Assembly: GCA_050013615.1 (NCBI GenBank) | Contig: JBEKEX010000001.1 | Span: forward strand, 1 to 64,000 | Length of the DNA: 64,000 nucleotides | Reading direction: 5' to 3' | Origin: JBEKEX01 sp050013615 | GTDB lineage: Bacteria; Chloroflexota; Anaerolineae; Anaerolineales; Anaerolineaceae | Shown: in pieces, positions 1 through 9,612 of the stretch | How positions within the stretch are numbered: position 1 is the first letter of the stretch | Layout of the letters: each line of letters starts with the position of its first letter | Position numbers and translations under genes: made by a program | Notes under the pieces: generated by a model | The model's input: the letters and a program-made list of their open reading frames with translations, nothing else | Database searches by the model: none | What the model was told of the DNA's origin: nothing

Positions 1-2053
1 CGGCCGCGCGCACGGCATCCATGGCCGTGTCGCCGCCGCCGATCACCACCACTTTCTTTCCCAACTCCACCTTCTGCCCACGGCGGACTTTCTCCAAAAT
101 CTCGAGGGCGGCGTAAACGCCCTGCCCTTCCGCGCCGGGGATGTCCAGCGGCACATCCTTTTGATAACCGACCGCCACAAAGACGGCGTTAAAGCGCTGT
201 TTCAACAGCTCTTCCGGCGGCTGGGTGATGGGATGAGAGGTCTTGATCTCCACCCCCATCCCCGCAATTCGGGCGATATCTTCATCGATGATCGCAGCTG
301 GCAGCCGGAAAGAAGGGATCAAGCGCAACATGCCGCCGGCCACATCCTTGGCCTCAAAGATGGTCACTCGCAGGCCGTTCAGCGCCAAAAAGCTGGCGGC
401 GGACAGCCCGGCCGGGCCGCTGCCAATGATGGCCACGCGGCGACTGCCGATGGTCTTGCTTGGCATCGTTACATGGCCCTTCTCCGTCGCCAAGCGTTTG
501 AGGGCCCGGATGGCAACCGGTTCTTCATAACTATTGCGCGTGCAGCGTGTCTGGCACAACTGGGTACAGACGTAACCGGTGACTCCCGGCAGTGGGTTGC
601 GGCTGAGGATGCCTTCCAGCGCCTGGCCGTATTTGCCTTGAGCGATCAGCCAAGTGTAAGCCGGCACGTCCTGGTGCACGGCGCAAGGCTCCATGCAAGG
701 TGCGGTAACGCAATCGAACAGCTCCAGCGCCGACGAGACCTTGGGCAAACCGTACGGCGCATAATCTTTTTTGTAGCGCGAGTTGATGAGCGATTCGGCC
801 GCAGCCTGCGCAATGTGGGTCGAGCGATCTTTTGCCAGTTTTTCCAAACTGGCGGCGCCCAGGCGGTGCATATCAGCAGTCAAGTTCTCCAGATATTGCC
901 CCAGGCGGGCATAGCCACCCGGCTTGAGCAGGTCGGAGGCCACCGTGACCGGCAATGCCCCACATGAGAGCAAGGTGGTCACATTCAATGCGTCCGCGCC
1001 GGCCGAATAAGAAACCTTCAGGTCGCCTTTGAACTCCACATCCAGCTTGTGGAAAAGATTCATGGTGATGGGATACAGAGCCCGACCCGACATATACATC
1101 TCACCACCGGGCAGCACGCCGCGGCCGTTGGTGTTGGGCAGAGTGTTGCTGAGCTTCACTCCAAAACTGAGATGCTGTTGGGCTGCCGTCTGCTGCAGGG
1201 AATGGATCAGCGCCACGGCGCGTTCATAGCGCAGGTCGTGCTCGAAGATCGCATCGGGAATGGCAATATAGTCATAGCCCAACTGGTGGTTGAGGATGTC
1301 GAGTACCTGCTCCTTGCCCAACAAGGTTGGGTTGAGCTTGACGGTGGTGTGCAAGTGGCGCTCGGTGAGCAAATAGTCGGCGATCTTCTCGATCTCATCC
1401 GGCGGGCAGCCGTGCATGGTGGACAGGGTGACGTTATTGGTCAAGCGCGTGGGGATTTCGACATCGGCGAATTGCGGGAAGTGTTGCTGCAAAATCTCGC
1501 GGATCTGGCCGATCTCCGCCGAGGCATCCGCCAGGCGTTCCATGAAGCGCAGCATGGGGGCGCTGGTGATGCCCTCGAAGTTATAGCCCACGCTCATGTT
1601 GAAGATGGTGCCGTGCGCGCCCACAGCCTCATACTCTAGCAAGCGGTTCAAAATGGGGATGAGCGCCCAGGCTTTGATGTATTCGTTAACGGATTGATCC
1701 AGCTTGAGCTCCTGCGACCATTCCACGTTGTAGCCCTCGTCCTCCATGTCGATACAGGGACGCGGGATCTCCAATTCATCCATGATCTGCACGGTCTTCA
1801 ATTCAATGAAGCGTGCTCCACACAGCCAGGCACTGAGGATGTTCTGGGTCAATTGCGTGTGCGGCCCGGCCGCCGGTCCGATGGGGATATCCAATACCTG
1901 CCCAAACAGGTCGCGGGTCACGAAAGGACTTCCCTTCTGCGGCGCATAGAATTGCAAAGCAGGGATGCCAAAGATCGCGTGCCGCGTCTCATATTCCTTC
2001 AATATCCAGCGCAACAACACGCTGAAAGGTTGAACTTTCATGGTATCCGACAT
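1..2053 (-). CDS. ygfK: YgfK-like Fe-S / FAD oxidoreductase (partial, C-terminus outside window)
   Basis: About 684 N-terminal codons of a protein that continues past the left edge. From the start ATG at 2053 the protein has a DHOD/DPD-like barrel (motif GPAAGPHTQ near residue 57), then two cysteine clusters of the glutamate-synthase small-subunit/dihydropyrimidine-dehydrogenase type (CVTAPCMEPC near residue 445, CTQLCQTRC near 495), an FAD dinucleotide fold (IIGSGPAG near 541) and an NAD(P)H fold (VIGGGDTAMDAVR near 670). This order matches YgfK (putative selenate reductase subunit). E. coli ygfK lies in a purine/selenium locus, and the family has been tied to anaerobic urate breakdown; that role here is inference, since no partner (xdhD, ssnA, hyuA) is visible. 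The only neighbour is divergent. Family assignment is strong, substrate unknown. Confidence 0.85.
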   Translation of the reverse strand, partial: MSDTMKVQPFSVLLRWILKEYETRHAIFGIPALQFYAPQKGSPFVTRDLFGQVLDIPIGPAAGPHTQLTQNILSAWLCGARFIELKTVQIMDELEIPRPCIDMEDEGYNVEWSQELKLDQSVNEYIKAWALIPILNRLLEYEAVGAHGTIFNMSVGYNFEGITSAPMLRFMERLADASAEIGQIREILQQHFPQFADVEIPTRLTNNVTLSTMHGCPPDEIEKIADYLLTERHLHTTVKLNPTLLGKEQVLDILNHQLGYDYIAIPDAIFEHDLRYERAVALIHSLQQTAAQQHLSFGVKLSNTLPNTNGRGVLPGGEMYMSGRALYPITMNLFHKLDVEFKGDLKVSYSAGADALNVTTLLSCGALPVTVASDLLKPGGYARLGQYLENLTADMHRLGAASLEKLAKDRSTHIAQAAAESLINSRYKKDYAPYGLPKVSSALELFDCVTAPCMEPCAVHQDVPAYTWLIAQGKYGQALEGILSRNPLPGVTGYVCTQLCQTRCTRNSYEEPVAIRALKRLATEKGHVTMPSKTIGSRRVAIIGSGPAGLSAASFLALNGLRVTIFEAKDVAGGMLRLIPSFRLPAAIIDEDIARIAGMGVEIKTSHPITQPPEELLKQRFNAVFVAVGYQKDVPLDIPGAEGQGVYAALEILEKVRRGQKVELGKKVVVIGGGDTAMDAVRAA

Positions 2054-2240
2054 GGGTTCTCCTTTTACATGCTCACGATAAGTTACATTTCAGCTTTGGA
2101 CACTTTCGTTACCGCTTCAACGACGCCCATTATCCGATAGAATGTCAGACATCTGATTAAATCATAGCGTCGAAAGATCGCTTTGCCAATAGGTCATTCG
2201 TCCTGCTTCGATTTTAGGAATGCCATCTCAACCGCGCCTG

Positions 2241-2270
2241 CTGACACTTGCCCGATTTTTGACGTATAAT
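2241..2270 (+). promoter_or_regulatory. sigma-70-like promoter for the PIG-L/MFS pair
   Basis: CTGACA at 2241-2246 and a perfect TATAAT at 2265-2270 with an 18-bp spacer, in the 324-bp gap between two divergent genes. It would start transcription near 2277 and leave a leader of about 100 nt before the ATG at 2378. I see no other clear element in this gap. Confidence 0.55.
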
Positions 2271-2377
2271 CTCACTGGTACCCCGTCAAAGAAGGATGAA
2301 TTATACAAAAAAGGTTTGAAGGGGCACTTGCCCCATTCATTTTTCTCATATATACTCAATTTCTCTGGAGAAACCAT

Positions 2378-3166
2378 ATGCCAAAAACTGTCCTCGTCCT
2401 TGCCCCTCATCCTGATGATGCAGAGTATTACGCCGGCGGCACCCTCACCCAAATGATTGCTGCCGGCGATCGAGTCTTGATCGCCATCGTCACAGACGGT
2501 TCCAAAGGTTCCTTCGAACACCCCGCTGCTGAATTGGCCAAGCTGCGACAGGCGGAAGCACAAAACGCCGCCAAGACTCTGGGCGCCGAACCACCGATCT
2601 TCCTGGGCTACGTCGATCTGGAGTCGGACATGCTGCCTCCAGGGACTCTGCGCGAGCGCTTCGTGCGCCTGATTCGCCAATACCGGCCGGATGTTGTCAT
2701 TGCCGAGGATTGTTTTGCCAACGGAGAGGATCATCCCGATCACCGCGCCGTGTCTTGGGCCGCCTCCGATGCCATCCGGTACGCCATGCTTCCCAACCTG
2801 TACCCGGAGCAGCTCAAAGAAGGTTTGAAGACCTTCGTCGTCACCGAAAAATATTTTTATTCCGAAGACCCCAAACAATTCAACAAAGTCATCGACATCA
2901 CCAGTACCTTCGAGCAAAAGATGGCCGCCCTGCTGGAACACAAAACTCAGATCACTTTCATGGTGCAGGAAATCCTCAACCAGGCGCGTCAGGCCGGCGT
3001 GGACGTTAAAGCGGCCCTGGGTGACATTGCCGATGACCCGGCTGCCCTGATGACGCTGGGCATGCGTATGATGGCGGCTGATATGGGCGCACCGCAGGGC
3101 ATCGAATTGGGTGAAGGCTTCCGTTACGAACGTTATCACCCGCTGGTGGAATCATTCCTTAGTTAG
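2378..3166 (+). CDS. PIG-L / LmbE-family deacetylase
   Basis: 262 residues. The N-terminal APHPDDAE motif (His11, Asp13/14, Glu16) and a later EDHPDH motif are the zinc-binding and catalytic signature of PIG-L/LmbE N-deacetylases, which remove acetyl groups from N-acetylglucosaminyl-type substrates (GlcNAc-PI, mycothiol and bacillithiol precursors, diacetylchitobiose). There is no signal peptide, so it is cytoplasmic. The start is supported by GGAG about 10 nt upstream. A transporter gene follows 29 nt downstream in the same direction, suggesting the substrate is imported. The substrate cannot be read from sequence. Confidence 0.9.
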   Translation: MPKTVLVLAPHPDDAEYYAGGTLTQMIAAGDRVLIAIVTDGSKGSFEHPAAELAKLRQAEAQNAAKTLGAEPPIFLGYVDLESDMLPPGTLRERFVRLIRQYRPDVVIAEDCFANGEDHPDHRAVSWAASDAIRYAMLPNLYPEQLKEGLKTFVVTEKYFYSEDPKQFNKVIDITSTFEQKMAALLEHKTQITFMVQEILNQARQAGVDVKAALGDIADDPAALMTLGMRMMAADMGAPQGIELGEGFRYERYHPLVESFLS

Positions 3167-3195
3167 AAATTCATTCTCTACAGGAGGCATTTTCC

Positions 3196-4518
3196 ATGGC
3201 AGTTTCCAAAGCAGAAAGCAAACCGATTGATCTTGGTCGCGCCCGCCGTACGGCGGTGATCGTCTTCTTTACCTTCATGCTGGTGCATCAGGTCGATAAG
3301 TTATTGATTGGCCCTTTGCAGACCCCCATCATGGATACCTTCCACATGGACTACACCCAATGGGGGCTGATCAATACCGGCGCCCTGATCACAAGCTCGC
3401 TATGCTACCCGCTGTGGGGCTGGTTGAACGATAAATTCCACCGTGGCAAATTGCTGGGAATATCATCCTTCTTCTGGGGCGCCACCACCTGGATCAGCGC
3501 CCTCGCACCCAGCTTCTCAGTTTTTTTGGTCACACGCTCCTCCACCGGCATCGCCGATTCCAACTATGCCGGTATGTACAGTCTGGTGTCCGATTATTTC
3601 CCTCCCAAAGAGCGCGGCAAGATCTATGGATGGTTACAACTCGCCCAACCCATTGCCTACCTGCTGGCCATGGTCCTGGCTCTGTTCCTGGGGGGCGCCA
3701 TCGGCTGGCGGGCCGTGTTCTATTACACCAGTGCGGTTGGCATTCTTGTGGCAATCTTGATCTGGTTTACGATCAAAGAGCGGCCGCGCGGCAGCGGTGA
3801 GGAAGAGCTGGAAGGCGTAGAGACCAGCAGCTACAAGTTTAGTTGGAAATTGGTTGGCCAGGTGATAGTCAAGAAAAGCATGATCTTCATCTTCCTGCAG
3901 GGTTTCTTCGGCGTTTTCCCCTGGAACGCCATCACTTACTTTTTCTTCGGGTACCTGCAAACCGAACGCGGTTATTCTTCGGATCTCCAATTCATGATCA
4001 TGGCGCCGGCGGTGCTTTTCATGGCATTGGGATATCCTTTGGGTGGCTGGCTAGGTGATTGGTTGTTCAAGCGCACCAAACGCGGTCGTATGATCGTGAG
4101 CGCTTTTGGTGTTTTGATGGGCACCATCTTTTTGTGGATCACGATGAATATTCCCAATCAGAACGTTGTGCCTTTTGCCATCATGCTGATGGCGACAGCC
4201 CTGTTCATGCCCCTGGCTTCTGCCAATGTCGTCTCAACCATCTATGATATTTCGCTCCCCGAAATCCGCTCCATGTCCAACTCCGTTGAAAGCTTTGTCG
4301 AAAACATTGGGGCAGCCGCTGCCCCATTGATCGCCGGAGCCATTGCTGACGCCGTCAACGTTGGTTCAGCCATCCTGTGGATCTGCACCGTCGCCTGGCT
4401 TTTGTGCTGCCTGTTCTTTATTGGTGCCGTTATCATGGTACCTCATGACATTGACACACTGCACAACCAACTGCTTGAACGGGCAGAGATCGAGAAAGCA
4501 AAACAGGAAGCTGCGTAA
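3196..4518 (+). CDS. MFS transporter
   Basis: 440 residues, twelve predicted membrane spans in two halves separated by a charged loop (about residues 195-215, RPRGSGEEELEG). The WLNDKFHRGK loop between spans 2 and 3 is the MFS signature A position, and GGWLGDWLFKRTKRGR is its repeat in the second half. Overall it looks like Spinster/organophosphate-type MFS carriers, but the substrate is unknown. It has a consensus AGGAGG about 9 nt before the ATG. It lies 29 nt after the PIG-L deacetylase gene and is followed by a strong terminator, so the two form a bicistronic unit that probably imports a compound for deacetylation. Confidence 0.85.
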   Translation: MAVSKAESKPIDLGRARRTAVIVFFTFMLVHQVDKLLIGPLQTPIMDTFHMDYTQWGLINTGALITSSLCYPLWGWLNDKFHRGKLLGISSFFWGATTWISALAPSFSVFLVTRSSTGIADSNYAGMYSLVSDYFPPKERGKIYGWLQLAQPIAYLLAMVLALFLGGAIGWRAVFYYTSAVGILVAILIWFTIKERPRGSGEEELEGVETSSYKFSWKLVGQVIVKKSMIFIFLQGFFGVFPWNAITYFFFGYLQTERGYSSDLQFMIMAPAVLFMALGYPLGGWLGDWLFKRTKRGRMIVSAFGVLMGTIFLWITMNIPNQNVVPFAIMLMATALFMPLASANVVSTIYDISLPEIRSMSNSVESFVENIGAAAAPLIAGAIADAVNVGSAILWICTVAWLLCCLFFIGAVIMVPHDIDTLHNQLLERAEIEKAKQEAA

Positions 4519-4538
4519 GTTTTATCATCTACGACGAA

Positions 4539-4574
4539 AACAGGGATTGCCGAATGGCAATCCCTGTTTTTTTT
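4539..4574. terminator. intrinsic terminator between convergent genes
   Basis: Perfect 13-bp stem (4539-4551 with 4556-4568), 4-nt loop, and a run of eight T at 4567-4574. It ends the PIG-L/MFS unit. The A-rich opposite side could also serve the convergent P-type ATPase gene. Confidence 0.9.
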
Positions 4575-4589
4575 CTGATATCCAATCCA

Positions 4590-7421
4590 TCAACCGGCCG
4601 CTTGTGCTTTCATTTGCTGGCGCCCACGAGCATTCATAATGACCTTGGAGACCTCTGCTACGATCGACGGGACGAGCAACAGTGGGATGACCTCCGCCCA
4701 CTCTGCCCATGTCAACGGCTGGGTGTTAAATACGCCACTCAAAAACGGCACGTAGACCACCACTAGAATCAATGCCAGCGAAGAGAAGAACGCCAGGTTC
4801 ATCCACTTGTTACTGAAAAGGCCAATCTTGAACAACGGGTAACGTTCCGAGCGGGACGTATATGCGCGGAACAATTCCGAGATGGTCAGAGTGACGAAAG
4901 CCATCGTCTCGGCGGTCTGCGGCTGCGGCAAGGGCTGGTCGGCGCCCAGAAAGAACGCCGCCAAGGTAGCCGCAGTGATCGCCACGGTCTGCATCACCAC
5001 ACCAATCTGCATAGTGCGGTTGATAATGGGCTCCTTAGGGTCACGCGGCGGCTGGTCCATGATGTCCGGTTCGCCCTTCTCGGTACCCAGCGCCAGCGCC
5101 GGGGCGCCATCCGTGACCAGGTTGAGCCATAACAATTGAATGGCAGTGAGCGGCGAGCCTTTGCCGAACAGCGTGGGCAGGAAGATGATCATAATCTCGC
5201 CCAAGTTGCAGGAGATCAGGTAATAGACAAACTTGCGGATGTTGCTGTAGATGATGCGGCCCTGCTCTACCGCGGAGACGATGCTCACATAGTTGTCATC
5301 GGTCAGTACCATATCGGCGGTCTCTTTGACCACATCGGTGCCGGTGATGCCCATGGCAACGCCAATGTCGGCGCGCTTGATGGCAGGAGCGTCATTGACG
5401 CCATCGCCGGTCATGGACACCACTTCGCCGTTGGCGCGCAGCGCGTCCACAATGCGCATCTTGTGTTCGGGTGAAACGCGGGCAAACACATCGGTACACT
5501 TCACTTCTTCCCTGAGCTGCTCATCACTGAGATGATCGAGTTGGTGGCCGGTCAACACCTGGTGCCCTTCACGCAACAGCCCAATGCTCTCGGCAATGGC
5601 ACGCGCCGTATTGGGGTAATCGCCGGTGATCATGATGGTGCGAATGCCAGCATGGCGGGCTTTCTCTAGTGCGGGGCGCACTTCAGGCCGCGCCGGGTCG
5701 ATCATGCCGATCAAACCGACAAAGACCAACTCTTTTTCCAGGCCGTGCAGCTCGCTTTCGGCGGGGGCCTGGGGCGTCAGCCGGTAGGCCACGCCCAGCA
5801 CGCGCAGCGCTTGAGCCGTGAGCACTTCATTGGCCGCCAGGATGGCTTTGCGTGCACTCTCATCCAAAGCACGCGGGTGATCATCGATTCCGGCGACCCG
5901 GTCGCACAGGTTCAATACCACATCAGGGGCACCCTTCACTGCCACCGTATACCACTCCCGACGACTATCGTCAGTAAAAGGAGAAATATCCTCGGCACTT
6001 GGAACCTGGATGTCATGCACAGTGAGCATCCGCTTGCGCTCTGAATCAAAAGGAATCTCGCTGCGGCGTGGATAAGCCTGATTCAAGTCTTGATAAACTG
6101 CGCCGGCCTTGGCCGCCGCCACCAGGATAGAACCTTCCGTGGGGTCACCAACGATACGATACATAGGCGCAGCATCACCGTTCTCGACCGTTTCGATCTG
6201 AGCGTCGTTGTTCAGCGTGCCCACCCACAACGCCGTCCCCAAAGCAGGATAATCTGTCGGCTGGATCGTCTTGCCGTCCAGTGTGAACTCCCCTTGCGGA
6301 GCATAACCCTGGCCGCTGATATCAAAGGAATGTCCATCCACCCAGACGCGGGTGACGGTCATCTCGTTCTGGGTCAACGTGCCGGTCTTATCGGAACAGA
6401 TCACGGTGGCAGAGCCCAGCGTCTCAACCGATGACAGGCGCCGGATCAGTGCGTGGCGGTGGATCATCTCGCGCATTCCCAGCGCCAGGCTGATGGTCAC
6501 GATGGCCGGCAGACCCTCCGGCACAGCCGCAATTGCCAAGCTGACAGCGATCATGAAAAGATCAAGAGGACTACCTTCGCCGCGCAGCAGCCCCACGCCA
6601 AATACTAGCGCACAAACAACCAAACAGGCCCAGCCGAGAGTCTTGCCCAGCTCGTTCAAGCGGCGCTGGAGCGGCGTTTCTTCCTCTTCAACCGCCTGCA
6701 GCATGGTGGCAATCAAGCCAAGCTGGGTGTGCATGCCTGTGCTGACCACCACACCTTTGCCGCGCCCATAGGAAACCACCGTGCCCATGAAAGCCGTGTT
6801 CTTGCGGTCGCCGAGGGGGATGTCCCTGTCCAACGCCAGGGCCGCGTTCTTTTGCACCGCCACCGACTCACCCGTCAGGGCAGCTTCCTCGACCCGCAAA
6901 TTGACTGCTTCCAACAAGCGCACGTCGGCGGGGATATAATTGCCCGCTTCCAGGAAAACCACATCGCCGGGGACCAATTCTGCCGCCGGGAGTGAGATGC
7001 GTCGCCCATCACGCAGCACCTGCGCTTCAGGAGCTGCCAATTTTTTCAACGCCGCCAACGCTTCTTCGGCACGCTTTTCCTGCACCACCCCCAGAATGGC
7101 GTTCAATACCACAATCGCCAAAATAGCCGATGAATCCACCCATTCGCCCAACACTGCCGAAATAACTGCTGCCACCACCAGCAGGATTACCACAAAGTTG
7201 TTGAGCTGATCCAGCACCAGGTGAAAAAATGAAGGTCGCGGCTTTTCGGCCAGTTGGTTGGGGCCAAACTTCGTCAGCCTTTCAGCCGCCTCCGCACCCG
7301 ACAAGCCGGTCTCCAGGGGTGTTTGGAGTTTTTCCAACACCTCATCGGCGTGCAGCGCATGCCAGGCCACGGAATAGTCATTTTGGCCTGCATTACCATT
7401 TTTCACTTCTTCGTCTGCCAT
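4590..7421 (-). CDS. Calcium-type cation-transporting P-type ATPase (P2A)
   Basis: 943 residues, the full length expected for P2-type pumps. Order: N-terminal cation_ATPase_N region (1-75), actuator with TGES at 183-186, PEGLP at 301-305 in membrane span 4, phosphorylation site DKTGTLT with Asp344, nucleotide-binding domain, hinge GDGVNDAPA, then C-terminal spans including LLWLNLVTDGAPA. PEGLP and this last motif are typical of SERCA/PMR1/PacL Ca2+ pumps rather than K+ or heavy-metal pumps, so Ca2+ (or Mn2+) efflux is likely. It stands alone, convergent with the MFS gene. No metal-sensor gene is adjacent. Confidence 0.92.
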   Translation of the reverse strand: MADEEVKNGNAGQNDYSVAWHALHADEVLEKLQTPLETGLSGAEAAERLTKFGPNQLAEKPRPSFFHLVLDQLNNFVVILLVVAAVISAVLGEWVDSSAILAIVVLNAILGVVQEKRAEEALAALKKLAAPEAQVLRDGRRISLPAAELVPGDVVFLEAGNYIPADVRLLEAVNLRVEEAALTGESVAVQKNAALALDRDIPLGDRKNTAFMGTVVSYGRGKGVVVSTGMHTQLGLIATMLQAVEEEETPLQRRLNELGKTLGWACLVVCALVFGVGLLRGEGSPLDLFMIAVSLAIAAVPEGLPAIVTISLALGMREMIHRHALIRRLSSVETLGSATVICSDKTGTLTQNEMTVTRVWVDGHSFDISGQGYAPQGEFTLDGKTIQPTDYPALGTALWVGTLNNDAQIETVENGDAAPMYRIVGDPTEGSILVAAAKAGAVYQDLNQAYPRRSEIPFDSERKRMLTVHDIQVPSAEDISPFTDDSRREWYTVAVKGAPDVVLNLCDRVAGIDDHPRALDESARKAILAANEVLTAQALRVLGVAYRLTPQAPAESELHGLEKELVFVGLIGMIDPARPEVRPALEKARHAGIRTIMITGDYPNTARAIAESIGLLREGHQVLTGHQLDHLSDEQLREEVKCTDVFARVSPEHKMRIVDALRANGEVVSMTGDGVNDAPAIKRADIGVAMGITGTDVVKETADMVLTDDNYVSIVSAVEQGRIIYSNIRKFVYYLISCNLGEIMIIFLPTLFGKGSPLTAIQLLWLNLVTDGAPALALGTEKGEPDIMDQPPRDPKEPIINRTMQIGVVMQTVAITAATLAAFFLGADQPLPQPQTAETMAFVTLTISELFRAYTSRSERYPLFKIGLFSNKWMNLAFFSSLALILVVVYVPFLSGVFNTQPLTWAEWAEVIPLLLVPSIVAEVSKVIMNARGRQQMKAQAAG

Positions 7422-7680
7422 GTTCAGCTCCGTTCTTAAATCATGCCCAAGGGGGCATTTCGCTGCCTGCTGGGCATTTAGCTTATTTTATCATCAGATG
7501 ATTGAACCCATATAAACCCTCACCCAATTTTCGTCATTAGTTGCTTGCGACCTGATGTCTATTACAGCGACTCTTCCAAAATAACCCCATCGCGTGACCC
7601 AATCCATAGGTACACTCGCAAGACTCGCCAAGCGAAACGATGTATAATTCGCCTTAATTACCTTCCGATTATTTTCGATC

Positions 7681-8727
7681 ATGAAAGACTCGCTTTCACA
7701 ACCCCTCCAACCCACTCTCCCGGAGGCCCTGGCCCAGGCCGGGCAAGCCGCCAACCGCGCCGCGGCACGCCACCGCTTCGAGGATTACCGCTCTCGACGC
7801 GCCGCCGAAACATTGCGCCGTCAGGAAGCCGACTTGGGATTGTTCGCCGATTTTCTGGCTGAGATGGACATTCCTATTGGGGACCTGCTGGCAGACCCCG
7901 AAGCCTGGCGCGGCATCACCTGGGGCTTGGTGGAAGCCTTCGTCAAATGGCAATTGCAAAAAGGCTATGCCGTGCCATCGGTCAACGTGCGACTCTCGAC
8001 GGTCAAGACCTACGCCCGGCTGGCATTCCAGGCTGGCACGGTCAGCCCGACGGAATATGCGCTCATCCGCGCCGTGCAGGGCTACAGCCAACGCGAGCGG
8101 CGGCGGGTAGACCGCAAGCGGGCGCGGACGCGCATCGGGCTGAAAAAAGCTGCACCGGTCAAAATCAGTCTCGAACAGGCGCAAGCCCTCAAGAGCCAGC
8201 CGAACCATCCCCAGGGTCGGCGGGATGCCTTGCTGATGTGCCTGCTGCTCGACCATGGCTTGCGGGTAGGTGAAGTGGCTGCCCTACGCGTGGAAAATCT
8301 GGACCTGGCGTCAGGCCTGTTGCGCTTCTATCGCTCCAAGGTAGGGAAAGAGCAGGTGCATCGCCTCTCGCCGGATACGCTGCGTGCCGCGACTGCCTAC
8401 ACCGAATACGGCGATCTACCGTCCAGCGGACCGTTGCTGCGCCGCAGTCTTAAGAACGATCACCTGGGAAAGCCGGGAATGACCGAACGCGGCATCACGC
8501 TGCGCGCGCGTGTGCTGGGCGAACGTGTGGGTCTAACAGGATTGAGCGCCCATGACTGCCGCCATTTCTGGGCCACCAGCGCTGCCCGCAACGGCACGGA
8601 TCCTTTTGCATTACAAGAAGCGGGGGGATGGTCATCGCTGGCCATGCCGCGCCGTTACGTGGAAGAACAAAAGATAGCCAACGAGGGGGTTAAAACGGAA
8701 CAGGATACGACTTTAACTCAGGAATAG
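7681..8727 (+). CDS. Tyrosine recombinase / integrase
   Basis: 348 residues. N-terminal SAM-like core-binding region (about 35-150) and C-terminal catalytic domain carrying the expected residues: Arg195 (HGLRVGE), His291 and Arg294 (HDCRH), Trp317 in the usual His/Trp position (GGWSS), and nucleophile Tyr326 (RRYVEE). All appear intact. It catalyses site-specific strand exchange. TATAAT at 7643-7648 could be its -10, but no -35 is convincing. No excisionase, phage gene or direct repeat marking att sites was found, so it is either a stand-alone recombinase or the remnant of an element. Its last 15 bp overlap the convergent EamA gene. Confidence 0.88.
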   Translation: MKDSLSQPLQPTLPEALAQAGQAANRAAARHRFEDYRSRRAAETLRRQEADLGLFADFLAEMDIPIGDLLADPEAWRGITWGLVEAFVKWQLQKGYAVPSVNVRLSTVKTYARLAFQAGTVSPTEYALIRAVQGYSQRERRRVDRKRARTRIGLKKAAPVKISLEQAQALKSQPNHPQGRRDALLMCLLLDHGLRVGEVAALRVENLDLASGLLRFYRSKVGKEQVHRLSPDTLRAATAYTEYGDLPSSGPLLRRSLKNDHLGKPGMTERGITLRARVLGERVGLTGLSAHDCRHFWATSAARNGTDPFALQEAGGWSSLAMPRRYVEEQKIANEGVKTEQDTTLTQE

Positions 8728-9612
8728 CAGCGCCACGCCGATGATGGCGACCAGTGTCCCGGCTATAGCCTGCCAGCCAAAACGCTCCTTGAAAACAAAA
8801 TAACTGATCGGCAGCATGAAGACCGGCGGCAACGCCATCAGCGTGCTGGCCACGCCGATCCCGGTATACTGGACGGCCAGAAGCGATGCCGAGACGCCGA
8901 TAACCGGCCCAAACAGCGCCCCAAAAGATATCCAGCCGAATGCCTTTGGTTGAGTGCGCATACTATCCACGGTGGTTTTCGCCTGATGCTGGAAGACGGC
9001 CACGATCCACAAGGCAATGACCGCCGCTAACATGCGGATGAGCGTACCTGCAAACGGCGAGAAGTCTCCCGCCATGCCCTGTTGGGAAAAGACCAACCCG
9101 ATCGCCTGGCCCAGGGCAGCCAGCACCCCAAACAAGATGCCGCGGCCGGCGCCCCGGCGGGGCTGCCCCTCCCCTTCCTCCGGGCAGTCCATGACCACCC
9201 AACCGATGCCCCCCAGCGTGACCACGATCCCAACGAACTGCAACAAGGTAAGTGCCTGGCCGAAGAAAATCCAGGCAATCGCCGCGCCGAAGACTGGAGC
9301 CAAACTGAGCAGCAACAGCCCGAGGCGCGGGCCGATCTCATAATAGGCCTGGAACAAAAAAGCATCACCCAGCGATAATCCAATGACGCCTGAAATACTC
9401 AGCCAAACCCAACGGGAAGTATCTGCCTGCAACGGAAGCGGTTGGCCATAGAGCACAGTGTTGATCAGGATCAAAGCCAAAAGAGCCAGCAGCACCCGCA
9501 CGCGGTTGGTTGCCTGGGAACCAACCTGCTGGGACGATTTGGTAAACCCGATGGCGGAAATAGACCAGCACAAAGATGTAAACAACGCTGCGATCTCACC
9601 GATGTAAGCCAT
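8713..9612 (-). CDS. EamA/DMT-family transporter
   Basis: 299 residues from the ATG at 9612, chosen because it has AAGAGG 6 nt upstream and because the frame further upstream (to 9696) adds 28 residues with no support. Ten hydrophobic spans in two EamA repeats, separated near the middle by a polar loop (CPEEGEGQPRRGAGRG). Inner-membrane exporter or permease of small metabolites; substrate not predictable. The 3' end overlaps the integrase gene tail to tail. Confidence 0.85.
   Translation of the reverse strand: MAYIGEIAALFTSLCWSISAIGFTKSSQQVGSQATNRVRVLLALLALILINTVLYGQPLPLQADTSRWVWLSISGVIGLSLGDAFLFQAYYEIGPRLGLLLLSLAPVFGAAIAWIFFGQALTLLQFVGIVVTLGGIGWVVMDCPEEGEGQPRRGAGRGILFGVLAALGQAIGLVFSQQGMAGDFSPFAGTLIRMLAAVIALWIVAVFQHQAKTTVDSMRTQPKAFGWISFGALFGPVIGVSASLLAVQYTGIGVASTLMALPPVFMLPISYFVFKERFGWQAIAGTLVAIIGVALLFLS

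Noticed and set aside
161..967. 268-residue open frame on the plus strand
   Set aside because: Antisense to the YgfK-like gene, whose reading frame has clear Fe-S and FAD motifs.
2228..3139. 303-residue open frame on the minus strand
   Set aside because: Antisense to the PIG-L gene, which has zinc motifs and a good SD; no family likeness in the antisense frame.
7422..7680. A gene or att site before the integrase
   Set aside because: Only a TATAAT box; short frames on both strands lack SD sites, and no repeat matching the region after the integrase was seen.
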